Shown here: piece after piece, positions 55,850 through 64,000 of the stretch
Numbering within the stretch: position 1 is the stretch's first letter
How the letters are laid out: every line of letters begins with the position of its first letter
NCBI RefSeq assembly: GCF_002386345.1
Contig: NZ_CP023507.1
Location: forward strand, 1,364,001 to 1,428,000
Length of the DNA: 64,000 nucleotides
Source of the DNA: Streptococcus oralis
Lineage (GTDB): Bacteria; Bacillota; Bacilli; Lactobacillales; Streptococcaceae
Direction: 5' to 3'
The notes under the pieces: model-generated
The model's input: only the letters and a program-made list of their open reading frames with translations
What the model was told of the DNA's origin: nothing
Databases searched by the model: none
Program-made: the position numbers and the translations under genes

Positions 55850-56266
55850 TTTAATCCCCTTTGGATTGATGAAATTATACGCCTTGCCTACAAAGATCAA
55901 GATACTAAGGTCGCAAAAAGCAAAGTAAAAATAGGAAACTGGCGAAGTCTTCGATGAAGACAAGACAGTTTATCTTTTTTAAACAGCTTTTCGGCCGAGT
56001 TCAATTTTCAAGATACAAATCATTAGAAAGGTTTGATGCTAAAGCATCTAATCCTTTCACGCTAATCGCTATTAGGCGATTAGCTAAATGCTTTACTAAC
56101 TCTCTCGTCAAATAACATCGATTTGACTCGTTCGTGTCGCTCAAACTAAATACTGAAAAGAACAAATTATGAAAAAATTTCTATCATAAAATTGAGAATC
56201 GACAAAGCCTTTAACACTTTTATACCCTCATCTTTGTATCAAGTACGTACAGAGTCTATTTTATCA
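55850..56266 (-). promoter_or_regulatory. long structured leader and promoter of pnp
   Basis: An extended -10 TG-A-TAAAAT on the minus strand at 56258-56266 predicts a leader of about 400 nt before pnp. It holds four clear hairpins. GTCAAAT/ATTTGAC is at 56107-56127, and GCTAATCGC/GCGATTAGC at 56061-56084. AAAGG/CCTTT with inner GATGCT/AGCATC is at 56027-56057, and AAACTG/CAGTTT with inner GTCTTC/GAAGAC at 55936-55971. The last is followed by a short T-rich stretch and could work as an attenuator. No supported gene lies in this region. pnp leaders are autoregulated in other bacteria; that it is so here is inference. Confidence 0.55.
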
Positions 56267-56299
56267 TATTTTTCTTAAAAAGTGCGGGCTTTTCTATTA

Positions 56300-56336
56300 A
56301 AAAGGAACCATTCCCCTCACCTGAGAAGAATGGTTT
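56300..56336 (-). terminator. intrinsic terminator of metF
   Basis: On the minus strand AACCATTC pairs with GAATGGTT around a GC-rich loop and is followed by CCTTTTT. It closes the metE-metF unit. Confidence 0.75.
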
Positions 56337-56344
56337 GCTTTTTA

Positions 56345-57211
56345 TTATCCTAAAGACTGATGATTAAACAAGGCATGGGTTGCTTGGTGGATGTATTTTG
56401 CTGTTTCAGCATTGTTCATGGTGTAGAGATGTACACCTGCAACATCCTGAGTGACCAAGTCCACAATTTGGTCTACTGCATAGGCAAGTCCTGCTGCTCT
56501 GAGCGACTCAGGGTCATGCTCATACTTGTCTAAGATAGCCTTAAATTTACGTGGAAGATGGATATTCTCACAAGTCTTCAAGAGACGAAGCGCTTGATTA
56601 CGGTTAAGAATGGGCATGATCCCCGCATGAATAGGAACATCAATCCCTGCCAAGGTACACTTGTCTTGGAAATCATAGAAGCGCTCATTGTCAAAGAAAA
56701 GTTGCGTTACGAGGCTTGAACAGCCTGCATCCACTTTCTTCTTGAGATTTTGAATATCTGAGATTTGGTTTGGCGAGTCAGGATGCCCCTCTGGGTAGCA
56801 AGCGCCAATAATATCAAAGTGAGGAGCTTGTTCCTTGATGAACTCGATCAAATCTGTTGCGTAGCGGAAATCCTTTTGTGGTTCCACATCAGGGATAATA
56901 TCCCCACGCAAAGCCAAGATTTTCTGTACCCCAACCTTATCCAAGTCTGCAATGGTTTCAGCAACCTTTTCCTTGGTCAGATAGATAGCTGGCAAGTGGG
57001 CAATGGTTGGAATCGCCAAATCATTCTGGATAAAGTCAGCCAAACGAACCGTTGTTTCCTTGATATTAAATTTATTATTGCTGGCAGTCACACTGATAAA
57101 GTGCGGTGTCAGCTCCCGCATATCCTGCAAGGCTGAAATAATTTTATCATTACCCACTGCTGGGTTTGGAGGGAACACTTCAAATGAAAGTGACGGTGTT
57201 TGGCGTGACAT
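56345..57211 (-). CDS. metF: 5,10-methylenetetrahydrofolate reductase
   Basis: MetF reduces methylene-THF to methyl-THF, which MetE uses to make methionine. The 288-residue protein shows the TIM-barrel motifs SFEVFPPNP, LRGDI, GACYPEGHP and FDNERFYDF. The second ATG (MSRQTPS) is 9 bp after AAGGA and fits the family start better than the first. It is 94 bp after metE and is probably read through from it. Confidence 0.94.
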   Translation of the reverse strand: MSRQTPSLSFEVFPPNPAVGNDKIISALQDMRELTPHFISVTASNNKFNIKETTVRLADFIQNDLAIPTIAHLPAIYLTKEKVAETIADLDKVGVQKILALRGDIIPDVEPQKDFRYATDLIEFIKEQAPHFDIIGACYPEGHPDSPNQISDIQNLKKKVDAGCSSLVTQLFFDNERFYDFQDKCTLAGIDVPIHAGIMPILNRNQALRLLKTCENIHLPRKFKAILDKYEHDPESLRAAGLAYAVDQIVDLVTQDVAGVHLYTMNNAETAKYIHQATHALFNHQSLG

Positions 57212-57305
57212 AGTCATTATCCTTTTCTTTTTGATTTCATGATTGCTGAGCCAGCTAGGGCCAAGCAGTTCCTTGATCAGTCAGTGTCAAGAGAGAAATT
57301 CTATC

Positions 57306-59555
57306 TTACAATTTCTCACGCGCAGCTTTTGCTGCTTCGACAAGGCGGATCAAGCTTTCTTTTGTTTCTGGAATACCACGTGTTTTCAAACCACAGTCAG
57401 GGTTGATCCACACTTTCTTGCTTGGAACTTTGGCAAGAATAGCATCGATTGTGTGGTCGATTTCGCCTTCATTTGGTACACGTGGAGAGTGGATATCGTA
57501 AACCCCAGGTCCCACTTCTGTTTGGAAGTTTTTCGCTTTGAGTTCGTCCAAGATTTCAAGGTTTGAACGGCTTGCTTCAAAGGAAATAACGTCCGCATCC
57601 ATGTTGTCGATAGCTGGGATGATATCTGTAAATTCTGAGTAACACATGTGAGTGTGGATTTGAGTGTCTGGCGCTACTGTTGAGTGTACCAAGCGGAAGG
57701 CAGGAATAGCCCAGTCAAGGTAGTCTTCGTACCAGTCGCTACGACGGAGTGGCAATTTCTCACGAAGAGCAGCTTCGTCGATTTGGATGATTTTCACGCC
57801 AGCAGCTTCAAGGTCAAGAACTTCATCCTTGATAGCAAGAGCGATTTGAAGAGTTGAGTCCTTGATAGAGATGTCTTCACGTGGGAATGACCAGTTAAGG
57901 ATGGTCACAGGTCCAGTCAACATACCTTTGACAGGCTTGTCTGTACGGCTTTGTGCGTAGCTAGACCATTTGACAGTGATTGGGTTGAGACGAGTTACAT
58001 CACCCCAGATGATTGGTGGTTTCACCCCACGCATACCGTATGATTGTACCCAACCATTCTTAGAGAAGAGGTAACCTGACAAGTTTTGGCCGAAGTACTC
58101 AACCATGTCATTACGCTCAAATTCACCGTGAACAAGCACGTCAAATCCAACTTCTTCTTGCCATTTGATCCATTCGTCGATTTGCTCTGCCAAGAACTTG
58201 TCATAGTCTTCTGCTGACAACTCACCCTTACGGAAGGCCAAACGTTTAGCACGAACTTCCTTAGTTTGAGGGAATGAACCGATGGTTGTTGTTGGAAGTG
58301 CTGGAAGTTTGAAAGTTTCTTCTTGGATCGCTTCACGTTCTGCAAAGGCTGGCAAACGAGTGTAGTCTGCGTCTGTCAAGCCAGCAATACGGGCACGAAG
58401 TTCAGTATTTTCACCCACACGCTCAGTCGCAAAGAGTTCTTTGTTTGCTGCAAGAGCTTGTTCACCTTGACCGTTGCGGATAGCATCCAAATCACGGATC
58501 TCATCCAATTTTTCAACTGCAAAGGCAAAGTGGTTCAAGATAGCTGGTTCAAATTCTTCATTAGCGGTTGTAAATGGCACATGAAGAAGTGAGCATGAGC
58601 TTGTCAAGACAATGTTTTCAGCTGGAATTTGCTCAAGAACAGCCAAGCTCTTTTCGTAATTATTGCGCCAGATGTTCTTACCATTGACGATACCAGCATA
58701 GAGAGTCTTGTCAGCTGGGAAACCACCTTTCACAAGTTCAAGCGTTTTCTTACCTTCAACGAAGTCAAGACCGATAGCATCTACTGGCAATTTTACAAGG
58801 TCAGCATAAACGTCACGAACGTCACCGAAGTAAGTTTGAAGCAAGACTTCAAGACCTTTTTTATCAGCCAAGAGTTTGTTGTAGAGGTTCAAGAAGAGAG
58901 CTTTTTCTTCAGCTGTCAAATCTTTGACAAGAGCTGCTTCGTCGAGTTGGATGCGAGTTGCACCAAGCTCCGCCAATTTAGCAAAAACTTCTTGGTAAGC
59001 AGCTACTAAGCTGTCTACGAAGTCTTCTGCTTTCACGCCTTCTTCAAAGTCTGACAATTGAAGGAAAGTGAATGGACCTACAAGAACAGGACGAGTGTTC
59101 AATCCAAGTTCTTTGGCTTCTTGGAACTCATCAAAAATCTTGTGACCAGCCAATTTTACTTGAGTGTCTTTTTCAAATTTAGGCACGATGTAGTGGTAGT
59201 TGGTGTTGAACCATTTCTTCATCGGAAGGGCACGAACATCCCCTTTTTCACCTTGGTAACCACGCGCCAAAGCAAAGTAACGCTCAAGGTCTGACAATTC
59301 CAAGTTTTGAACAGAAGCTGGCACCACGTTGAAGAGGAAAGCCGCGTCTAGGAAGTTGTCATAGTGAGAAAAGTCGTTTGATGGGATTTCAGTGATGCCT
59401 TTTTCTTTGACAATGTTCCAGTGTTTAGCACGCAATTCTTTAGCCACAGCCAAGAGTTCTTCTTCTGAGATTTCTTTTCTAAAGTATTTTTCAGTTGTAA
59501 ATTTTAATTCGCGGAATTCGCCCAAACGAGGGAAACCGATGATCGTAGTTGACAT
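57306..59555 (-). CDS. metE: cobalamin-independent methionine synthase
   Basis: MetE transfers a methyl group from methyl-THF polyglutamate to homocysteine. The 749-residue protein has two barrel domains; the zinc ligands lie in [15 protein letters not shown] and [15 protein letters not shown] lies 7 bp before the ATG. A perfect MET-box palindrome upstream indicates control by the LysR-type MetR/MtaR-like regulator. Confidence 0.96.
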   Translation of the reverse strand: MSTTIIGFPRLGEFRELKFTTEKYFRKEISEEELLAVAKELRAKHWNIVKEKGITEIPSNDFSHYDNFLDAAFLFNVVPASVQNLELSDLERYFALARGYQGEKGDVRALPMKKWFNTNYHYIVPKFEKDTQVKLAGHKIFDEFQEAKELGLNTRPVLVGPFTFLQLSDFEEGVKAEDFVDSLVAAYQEVFAKLAELGATRIQLDEAALVKDLTAEEKALFLNLYNKLLADKKGLEVLLQTYFGDVRDVYADLVKLPVDAIGLDFVEGKKTLELVKGGFPADKTLYAGIVNGKNIWRNNYEKSLAVLEQIPAENIVLTSSCSLLHVPFTTANEEFEPAILNHFAFAVEKLDEIRDLDAIRNGQGEQALAANKELFATERVGENTELRARIAGLTDADYTRLPAFAEREAIQEETFKLPALPTTTIGSFPQTKEVRAKRLAFRKGELSAEDYDKFLAEQIDEWIKWQEEVGFDVLVHGEFERNDMVEYFGQNLSGYLFSKNGWVQSYGMRGVKPPIIWGDVTRLNPITVKWSSYAQSRTDKPVKGMLTGPVTILNWSFPREDISIKDSTLQIALAIKDEVLDLEAAGVKIIQIDEAALREKLPLRRSDWYEDYLDWAIPAFRLVHSTVAPDTQIHTHMCYSEFTDIIPAIDNMDADVISFEASRSNLEILDELKAKNFQTEVGPGVYDIHSPRVPNEGEIDHTIDAILAKVPSKKVWINPDCGLKTRGIPETKESLIRLVEAAKAAREKL

Positions 59556-59635
59556 GATGTGTCCTCCAAAATTTGTTGTTGAAACTATCTTAACAGAAAA
59601 GAAACTGTCTGTATAATTGTAAATAATTAGGCTTT

Positions 59636-59656
59636 GATATAGTTTGAAACTATATC
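59636..59656 (-). promoter_or_regulatory. MET-box (MetR/MtaR-type operator) of metE-metF
   Basis: GATATAGTTT, one base, AAACTATATC: a perfect 21-bp palindrome containing TATAGTTT-N-AAACTATA, the known streptococcal methionine-regulator site. It lies about 80 bp upstream of the metE ATG. A half site TAGTTTCAAC on the minus strand recurs at about 59578-59589. Confidence 0.88.
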
Positions 59657-59674
59657 ACTTTTTTGAACAAGAGA

Positions 59675-59702
59675 AAAAGACTTGAGACCAGTGTCTCAAA
59701 TC
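59675..59702 (-). terminator. terminator-like hairpin downstream of the first toxin-antitoxin pair
   Basis: On the minus strand TTGAGAC pairs with GTCTCAA around a 4-nt loop, extended by two more pairs after one mismatch, and is followed by TCTTTTT. The 200 bp between it and the antitoxin stop show no gene. Confidence 0.6.
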
Positions 59703-59908
59703 CTTTGTATTGCTTGTTTTATTGCTGTATTTTAGTTAGAATGCTCAAACGAGCTATTGACGATTCTCATCAGTGACTATGGCATGCTATTAGAAAAGAC
59801 TATAGGTTAGTTATCCTTTGGTAATTTTGATATTTCCCTGAAAAAGTGCGGACGGGAGGTAAAATTGTTCTGTGGATGATTTTAGCCAACCAAGTAATCT
59901 CATCTCTA

Positions 59909-60202
59909 TCAACTTTTTTCCTGTTCAAGTGGGACGACTGCTAGTGTCTTTCCTAAACTGGCTAAGACTTTCAAGACTGTATCCAACTGAGGACTGGTCT
60001 TTCCTGTTTCCATTCTAGCTATGACAGGCTGGCTTACTCCACTGAGTTCTTCTAGCTTTTTCTGACTAATACCTTGCTCATGTCTAGCTTCTATCAACTC
60101 ACTCATGATAGCCACTCGCATATCACTTTCAAGGATTTCCTCCTTGGTAAAGAGTTCAGATCGGATATCTTTCCAATTACTTCCAATAGCACTATTCTTC
60201 AT
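59909..60202 (-). CDS. HigA-like antitoxin with XRE helix-turn-helix
   Basis: The 97-residue protein has a C-terminal XRE domain ([51 protein letters not shown], key parts [25 protein letters not shown]). It is 11 bp inside the end of the toxin gene. Antitoxins of this family bind their toxin and repress the operon. GAGGG lies 7 bp before the ATG. The toxin gene comes first, as in higBA systems. Confidence 0.88.
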   Translation of the reverse strand: MKNSAIGSNWKDIRSELFTKEEILESDMRVAIMSELIEARHEQGISQKKLEELSGVSQPVIARMETGKTSPQLDTVLKVLASLGKTLAVVPLEQEKS

Positions 60203-60557
60203 CACTTAACCCTCTTTCTTTTATGTCTTTCAGTTCACGCTTGGCTTTATCAATCTCTCTCCTAGGAGTTTTCTGAGTCTTTTTAACAAAATGATGTAAA
60301 AGAACAAAACTCCCATCAACCCATGCTACAAATAAAATCCTATCCTTAAGAGGTCGTAGTTCCCAAATCTCATCTTCCAAATGTTTGATATAGGGTTCAC
60401 CAGTTCTAGTCCCATGCTGACTAAGCAACTCGATATAGTCGTTTAGTTTATTGAGTTTGATGCGACTGTCCTTACTCTTCTTTCTAGCCAATTCTCTCAT
60501 ATAATCTAAGACTGGCTCATTTCCATTTTTGTCCTTATAGAAGTAAATTGTATGCAC
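60192..60557 (-). CDS. HigB/RelE-family toxin
   Basis: The 121-residue protein of the phage-derived Gp49-like HigB family shows [37 protein letters not shown] and a basic C terminus. Such toxins cut mRNA at the ribosome. The GTG 6 bp after AGAGGT is taken as start; a TTG is next to it. The operon begins with a TATAAT box overlapping a palindrome. Confidence 0.88.
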   Translation of the reverse strand: MHTIYFYKDKNGNEPVLDYMRELARKKSKDSRIKLNKLNDYIELLSQHGTRTGEPYIKHLEDEIWELRPLKDRILFVAWVDGSFVLLHHFVKKTQKTPRREIDKAKRELKDIKERGLSDEE

Positions 60558-60579
60558 CAAGCAACCTCTTTTCAATTTA

Positions 60580-60598
60580 ATTATAACTTAAAAGTTAT
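60580..60598 (-). promoter_or_regulatory. promoter/operator of the first toxin-antitoxin pair
   Basis: ATAACTT, 2 bp, AAGTTAT (60583-60598) overlaps the -10 TATAAT (minus strand, 60580-60585). The expected start of transcription is about 16 nt before the toxin start codon. Autorepression by the HigA-like antitoxin is likely. Confidence 0.75.
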
Positions 60599-60628
60599 TA
60601 AAAGTAAATCCTAATACCCATAAAAAGA

Positions 60629-60654
60629 AGACCTTAGAATCATTCTAAAGGTCT
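60629..60654 (-). terminator. intrinsic terminator after the glycosylase-like gene
   Basis: AGACCTTTAGAA and TTCTAAGGTCT pair on the minus strand with a 3-nt loop and one bulge, followed by TCTTTTT. Confidence 0.75.
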
Positions 60655-60713
60655 CATTTTTATTATTCGAAAAAATTTTGAGAAGAGTTATAATGTGGAG
60701 CTATTCCTGACTC

Positions 60714-61079
60714 TTACACCAACTCAATGCCTTTCTCTCGGAGATTAGCCATGCACTCCTCATAGTATTCTGCATCATGCTCACTATAGATGGGATTGTC
60801 CAACTTTTCCTCAGGCAAGTCTTCATAAGCTGGGCAAATTTTGCCACGGTAGTTCTTGTCCAGCCATTCTGGACTGACATTGTAGCCACGGCCAACCATT
60901 TCCTCCATAATCAAGCGATGATAAGCATAGAGATGATAGGGCGAGTGAGTAAAGACATAGTCCACAGTCGCATGTTTTTTGCCCCAACCATTGCCACGCA
61001 GGGCGCAGCACTCTCGATGTTGCCCCAAAAGTTGAGGACGGGGAAGTTGTGAAATCAAGGCCTCATGCCAAAGTCTCAT
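60714..61079 (-). CDS. pyrimidine-dimer glycosylase-like protein (TIGR02328 type)
   Basis: The 121-residue protein matches by eye the conserved family starting MRLWH...LPRPQLLGQHRECCALRGNGWGKKH and continuing VDYVF and YHRLIMEEM. It is related to the T4 endonuclease V-like pyrimidine-dimer glycosylases (Pyr_excise). Activity in streptococci is unproven. GGAG lies 6 bp before the ATG. It overlaps the DUF1722 gene by 17 bp, so the two are co-translated. Confidence 0.8.
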   Translation of the reverse strand: MRLWHEALISQLPRPQLLGQHRECCALRGNGWGKKHATVDYVFTHSPYHLYAYHRLIMEEMVGRGYNVSPEWLDKNYRGKICPAYEDLPEEKLDNPIYSEHDAEYYEECMANLREKGIELV

Positions 61080-61467
61080 GGGCGTCTCCTTTCAGTAACG
61101 TTGAATGTTGCAAGTAGGTATTGGGATAGAGTTCAAGCAAGTCTCGAGTTTTAACGATCAAGTCTTCCTTGGAAACCTGACCAAAGCGGTAGCGATCCAG
61201 CAAGAGCAGATAGTCCTTACGCTCAACATCTGTCGCTTTCTTTTTGAAATAGCCCCAAATATGCTGAAAAGCATTGCAAACTTGACCTCTATGCTCAGGG
61301 ATTTGACAGGCACGGTCGATCAGTTCTTGAACATGACTTACCTCCACCTGTTCATTCTTCAAGTATTGGCGAATCTCATTGTAAATATTGCTGGAATGAC
61401 TCAAAACGAGATATTTGTTCCTAGCCCAGAGTTGTTGGCACTGGGATTTTTGGTTAGTTTGTTCCAT
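61063..61467 (-). CDS. DUF1722 (YbgA-like) protein
   Basis: The 134-residue protein has the DUF1722 pattern (LWARNKYLVLSHSSNIYNEI, NAFQHIWGYFKKKATDVERKDYLLLLDRYRFGQV and final YPNTYLQHSTLL, in parts). In other bacteria the domain is found with DUF523 or photolyase genes. Here it precedes the dimer-glycosylase-like gene, which may point to a shared role in DNA repair. AAGGAG lies 4 bp before the ATG. Confidence 0.8.
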   Translation of the reverse strand: MEQTNQKSQCQQLWARNKYLVLSHSSNIYNEIRQYLKNEQVEVSHVQELIDRACQIPEHRGQVCNAFQHIWGYFKKKATDVERKDYLLLLDRYRFGQVSKEDLIVKTRDLLELYPNTYLQHSTLLKGDAHETLA

Positions 61468-61597
61468 CTTTCTCCTTGTTTTCTATCCGTTTCCAGCGAA
61501 TATGGAAACAAAGTTGTACCTTAAAAATGAGCGAATTAATGACTTCACACAACTGACTGTATGAATCTTTTTTCATCTTCTACAAATTTCCATAGAT

Positions 61598-62683
61598 TCA
61601 AGAAACAAAGTAATAATTCTCTTTTAGTTCTCTGAAACGGTCAAACCCTAGAATACCCTCATTTTGTAATCTGCCTAAAACAACGCTAGGATGAATATCG
61701 ATTTCCTCCGCAAAACATATGATATCCGTCTTATCAAAGTTTCCTTTTTTGACAAAAGCTTGATAATCTTCTGGTCTAATCAAGAAATTTTTTGCAAACT
61801 GGTCTGCCTGTTCCTCAGAACGAAGATAGGACTCACTGTTTCCCTCATCAGATGAAAAATCATTCTCCAGAATGTGTCCAATCTCATGAAAAAGTGAGAA
61901 CCAGAAAATATCGGATGCTTTGTTTCGATCCGTGAGTAAAAGCAAGGCACTACCATTACTGAACTTTTTAGTCGCTCCATTCAAATTGGCATTTGGCAAA
62001 GCAGGTAGACCGACTAGGACAACACCACAGTCTAGCAAGATATCATACAAGCGTTGAGGAAAAACTTCTGAGTCCTGTCTCGTCAACTTTCTCAAGGCAG
62101 GCAGGCTTCTCTCTAGCTTTCTGCGATTTAACTTAGTTATCGTTTTATCACGCGCTTTTTTAGACGCCAACTCCAGCATAATATTCGAGTTCACTATACT
62201 TTTAGTCGTAAACTCACGCGTATTCCGATAGCTGACTAGATAGTTAAAAGATGTAAGATTTTCTAAACTTGCCATACCGAGAATCTTGCGAAGCTCGACA
62301 ATCTTTTCCTTCAAACTATAGCGTTTGTCTGGAACGTAGCCTTTTTCCTTGAAATACTTGAAATCAATCAGATCACAGATTTCTTTCTCGCTACCTTCTT
62401 CTAGCTCTTTTTGTTCTACAATCTCTGCAACTTTTACATCATAAGCATTTTGAAGATTGAGCCAGGTTTGCATAGAAACTCCGCTTAGCTTGGCTAACTT
62501 ATGAGCCGTTTCCTTACTAATAGACTCCTCTGCATTGACCAGTTTACTGACAGTCTTTGCCGAAACTCCCAAACGCTCCGCAAATTCTTTCTGCGTTACG
62601 TTATAATCTTCAATCAACTCTTCAACATACTGACCTGGATGAAAAGCAATCAGGTCTTTGTATTCAACAATTTTATTACTCAT
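61598..62683 (-). CDS. HigA-type antitoxin fused to ImmA/IrrE-like metallopeptidase
   Basis: The 361-residue protein begins with an XRE domain of the HigA/VapI type (about 14-75: PGQYVEELIEDYNVTQKEFAERLGVSAKTVSKLVN, in parts PGQYVEEL, TQKEFAERLGVS). A linker follows. From about 215 to 310 there is an ImmA/IrrE-like peptidase with HEIGH (266-270) and the third ligand region SEEQADQFAKNF. It overlaps the toxin gene upstream by 8 bp (ATGAGTAA), so it is the antitoxin of that toxin. GGAGG lies 12 bp before the ATG. ImmA-type peptidases cleave repressors, so the fusion may let the protein process itself or a partner; that is inference. Confidence 0.85.
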   Translation of the reverse strand: MSNKIVEYKDLIAFHPGQYVEELIEDYNVTQKEFAERLGVSAKTVSKLVNAEESISKETAHKLAKLSGVSMQTWLNLQNAYDVKVAEIVEQKELEEGSEKEICDLIDFKYFKEKGYVPDKRYSLKEKIVELRKILGMASLENLTSFNYLVSYRNTREFTTKSIVNSNIMLELASKKARDKTITKLNRRKLERSLPALRKLTRQDSEVFPQRLYDILLDCGVVLVGLPALPNANLNGATKKFSNGSALLLLTDRNKASDIFWFSLFHEIGHILENDFSSDEGNSESYLRSEEQADQFAKNFLIRPEDYQAFVKKGNFDKTDIICFAEEIDIHPSVVLGRLQNEGILGFDRFRELKENYYFVS

Positions 62684-63014
62684 AGTGATTGCTGACCTCC
62701 TCTATTTTTAGGATTTCGATTTCAACGGGATTTGGAAATACCTTTTCTAAATCCTCTTCACGAAATTCCACAATCAACCGATAGGAACTCCTTCGACCAT
62801 CTATATCTAAAGCAAACTGTCCCTGTCTCTTTCCCTTAAGTTGGTGAAAGTGATATTTAGGAAAAGCTGTCACACTAGCCAAAGAATCCGCCGCTTCCAA
62901 AAAGTTGATCAACTGATGCAACTTTACAGCAATTTTATCCGAAAAATCTTTTTTCGCCCGCCTCAGCTCTGTGCACTGCTTTTCAACAGTTTTGTTTGTA
63001 TAGATAAGCTTCAT
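62676..63014 (-). CDS. HigB/RelE-like toxin
   Basis: The 112-residue protein resembles RelE/HigB killer proteins (KQCTELRRAKKDFSDKIAVKLHQLINFLEAADSL, HQLKGKRQGQFALDIDGRRSSYRLIVEF, in parts). These residues fit the plasmid-maintenance killer type, and the product should be an mRNA interferase. It starts with ATG after AAAGGG. Gene order is toxin then antitoxin, and the promoter has a palindrome over the start of transcription. Confidence 0.82.
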   Translation of the reverse strand: MKLIYTNKTVEKQCTELRRAKKDFSDKIAVKLHQLINFLEAADSLASVTAFPKYHFHQLKGKRQGQFALDIDGRRSSYRLIVEFREEDLEKVFPNPVEIEILKIEEVSNHYE

Positions 63015-63035
63015 AAATCCCTTTCTGTTTATTTC

Positions 63036-63063
63036 AAATTACCATTTAGGTAATTTAATTATA
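63036..63063 (-). promoter_or_regulatory. promoter/operator of the second toxin-antitoxin pair
   Basis: The palindrome AAATTACC, 5 bp, GGTAATTT (63036-63056) lies just downstream of the -10 TATAAT (minus strand, 63058-63063), over the expected transcription start. This is the usual place for antitoxin binding. The 14 bp GTTATAATTAAATT at the -10 also occur in the promoter at 60580. Confidence 0.78.
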
Positions 63064-63083
63064 ACATAAATAAATAATAAAAG

Positions 63084-63107
63084 CCAGCCAAAGGTTGATT
63101 TGGCTGG
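63084..63107 (-). terminator. intrinsic terminator of the hsd operon
   Basis: CCAGCCAAA, 6-nt loop, TTTGGCTGG, followed by CTTTTATT on the minus strand, 40 bp after the hsdM stop. Confidence 0.82.
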
Positions 63108-63145
63108 GATTTTAAATCTGATAGATGTATCTAACTGTTTCTCCA

Positions 63146-64000
63146 TTACCCTTTAAAGTTTTTCAAAAACTCTTTGAGCTCGGCATCGGCTTCTGGTGTG
63201 GTTCCGTGGAGTTGACCGAGCATTTCAAGCAATGAAGCTGTTTGGTTTTGGATTGCTTCATTTGTCTCATTAATCTTGCTGACGATTTCTGTCAGCGGCT
63301 CGACTTCTTCTTCCTCAAAGGTGTCTACATAGCGAGGGATATTGAGGTTGTAGTCATTTTCGACAATTTCTTCATAGCTTGCCAGATGGGCAAACTTATC
63401 AATCTCCTCACGAGACTTGTAGGCCTCCAGAATCTTCTCGATATGGGCATCCGTCATGATATTTTGGTTTTTCCCCTTATCAAACTCCTTAGAAGCATCG
63501 ATAAAGTAGACATCACGATTGGTACGGTTCTTTTTGAGAATGATGACCGTGGTCGGAATGCTGGTATTAAAGAAGATATTGGCTGGTAGACCGATAACCG
63601 TGTCAATGGCCCCTTCTTCTAGCAAGGCCTTACGAATGGTCCCTTCTGCATTTCCACGGAAAAGAACACCGTGAGGAAGGACGATAGCCATAACTCCATT
63701 ATCTTGCTTGAGATGGTAGTAACCATGTAAAAGGAAGGCAAAGTCAGCCTTGGACTGAGGTGCTAGTTTCCCAAAAGGAGAGAAACGAGGATCATTCAGG
63801 AAGCCAGAGCTTGCTGACCACTTGGCAGAGTATGGAGGGTTCATGAGAACCCCATCAAAGTTGGTCGGCTCTTGTGTCGGCCAGTCTTCGTCTAGTGTAT
63901 CAGCATTGTGGAGAAATTGATTCTCAACTGGAACACCGTGTAGAATCATGTTCATCCGAGCCAAGTTATAGGTCGAGGTATTGAGCTCCTGACCGAAGTA
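63146..64000 (-). CDS. hsdM: type I restriction-modification methyltransferase subunit HsdM (3' part)
   Basis: The frame is open to the window edge, so the gene is partial: 284 C-terminal residues are visible. The catalytic motif IV NPPY is in GVLMNPPYSAKW. The IVLPHGVLFRG, IGLPANIFFNTSIPTTVIILKK and LNIPRYVD stretches are typical of HsdM. The enzyme makes N6-methyladenine with an HsdS specificity subunit. No hsdS or hsdR follows downstream inside the window; a terminator comes straight after, so hsdM is the last gene of its operon here. Confidence 0.92.
   Translation of the reverse strand, partial: YFGQELNTSTYNLARMNMILHGVPVENQFLHNADTLDEDWPTQEPTNFDGVLMNPPYSAKWSASSGFLNDPRFSPFGKLAPQSKADFAFLLHGYYHLKQDNGVMAIVLPHGVLFRGNAEGTIRKALLEEGAIDTVIGLPANIFFNTSIPTTVIILKKNRTNRDVYFIDASKEFDKGKNQNIMTDAHIEKILEAYKSREEIDKFAHLASYEEIVENDYNLNIPRYVDTFEEEEVEPLTEIVSKINETNEAIQNQTASLLEMLGQLHGTTPEADAELKEFLKNFKG

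Noticed and set aside
56001..56144. Possible 47-codon TTG-started frame in the pnp leader
   Set aside because: No ribosome site precedes any start codon and the region is dominated by perfect hairpins, which explains the sequence better.
1..64000. rRNA, tRNA genes, prophage or complete insertion sequence
   Set aside because: No cloverleaf-like CCA-ended sequence, rRNA motif, transposase or phage structural gene was recognised on either strand; tRNA scanning software was not available.

Overview
The window is a 64 kb chromosomal stretch of a mitis-group Streptococcus close to S. pneumoniae, S. mitis and S. oralis. The evidence is a full psaBCA-tpx-psaR manganese locus, the TCS01 pair beside thrS, an SpNOX-type NADPH oxidase, the estA / RNase J2 / recJ / amino-acid ABC order, the metE-metF-pnp-cysE-cysS order, a BOX repeat of the A-C type, and a YSIRK/LPXTG surface protein. 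Most genes are housekeeping and well conserved. The species cannot be fixed from sequence reading alone.

Layout. 1-3.4 kb is an accessory toxin locus on the minus strand. It holds a secreted-lipase-type toxin with the lipase at the N terminus and a helical LXG-like tail at the C terminus, two small helical partner genes, a membrane-anchored immunity-like gene, and a second, broken toxin/immunity copy upstream. This resembles the reverse-arrangement type VII secretion lipase module (TslA type) of Staphylococcus aureus. No secretion apparatus genes lie in the window. 3.4-13.3 kb (minus) holds a phosphoesterase, uvrC, a membrane-anchored matrixin-like protease, estA, RNase J2, a LysM-CHAP wall hydrolase and recJ. 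13.3-16.4 kb (plus) is a polar amino-acid ABC transporter. 16.4-20 kb holds a nucleotidyltransferase-fold gene, an Rrf2 regulator, a membrane protein and a second phosphoesterase.

20-25 kb holds a T-box riboswitch, a P-loop kinase-like gene, thrS, a BOX element and the convergent TCS01 kinase/regulator. 25.4-28 kb holds a TetR regulator with two matching operator palindromes, a membrane-anchored flavoreductase and a DUF2974 hydrolase. 28.1-35.8 kb is one huge LPXTG adhesin of about 2535 residues. It has eight CshA-type fibril repeats and nine nearly identical 50-residue repeats. 36-44.7 kb holds SpNOX, a metallo-beta-lactamase-fold hydrolase, pepO, the psa operon with its PsaR-type operator, tpx, psaR and a small membrane protein. 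44.7-48.8 kb holds dtd, rel and msmK with a cre site.

48.8-56.3 kb is one long minus-strand cluster: pnp, cysE, a mini OmdA-like protein, a nucleoside phosphorylase, a RibD-like reductase, cysS, mrnC and a CdaR/PucR-type regulator. It is preceded by an unusually long, hairpin-rich leader. 56.3-59.7 kb is metF and metE under a perfect MET-box palindrome. 59.9-64 kb is an accessory end with two HigB/HigA-like toxin-antitoxin modules (one antitoxin fused to an ImmA/IrrE-type peptidase), a DUF1722 / pyrimidine-dimer glycosylase-like pair, and the 3' part of a type I methyltransferase gene (hsdM) that runs off the window.

Real starts were chosen by ribosome-binding sites and are often inside the longest open frame (uvrC, recJ, thrS-upstream kinase, pnp, psaB, psaR, msmK, cysS, CHAP protein).
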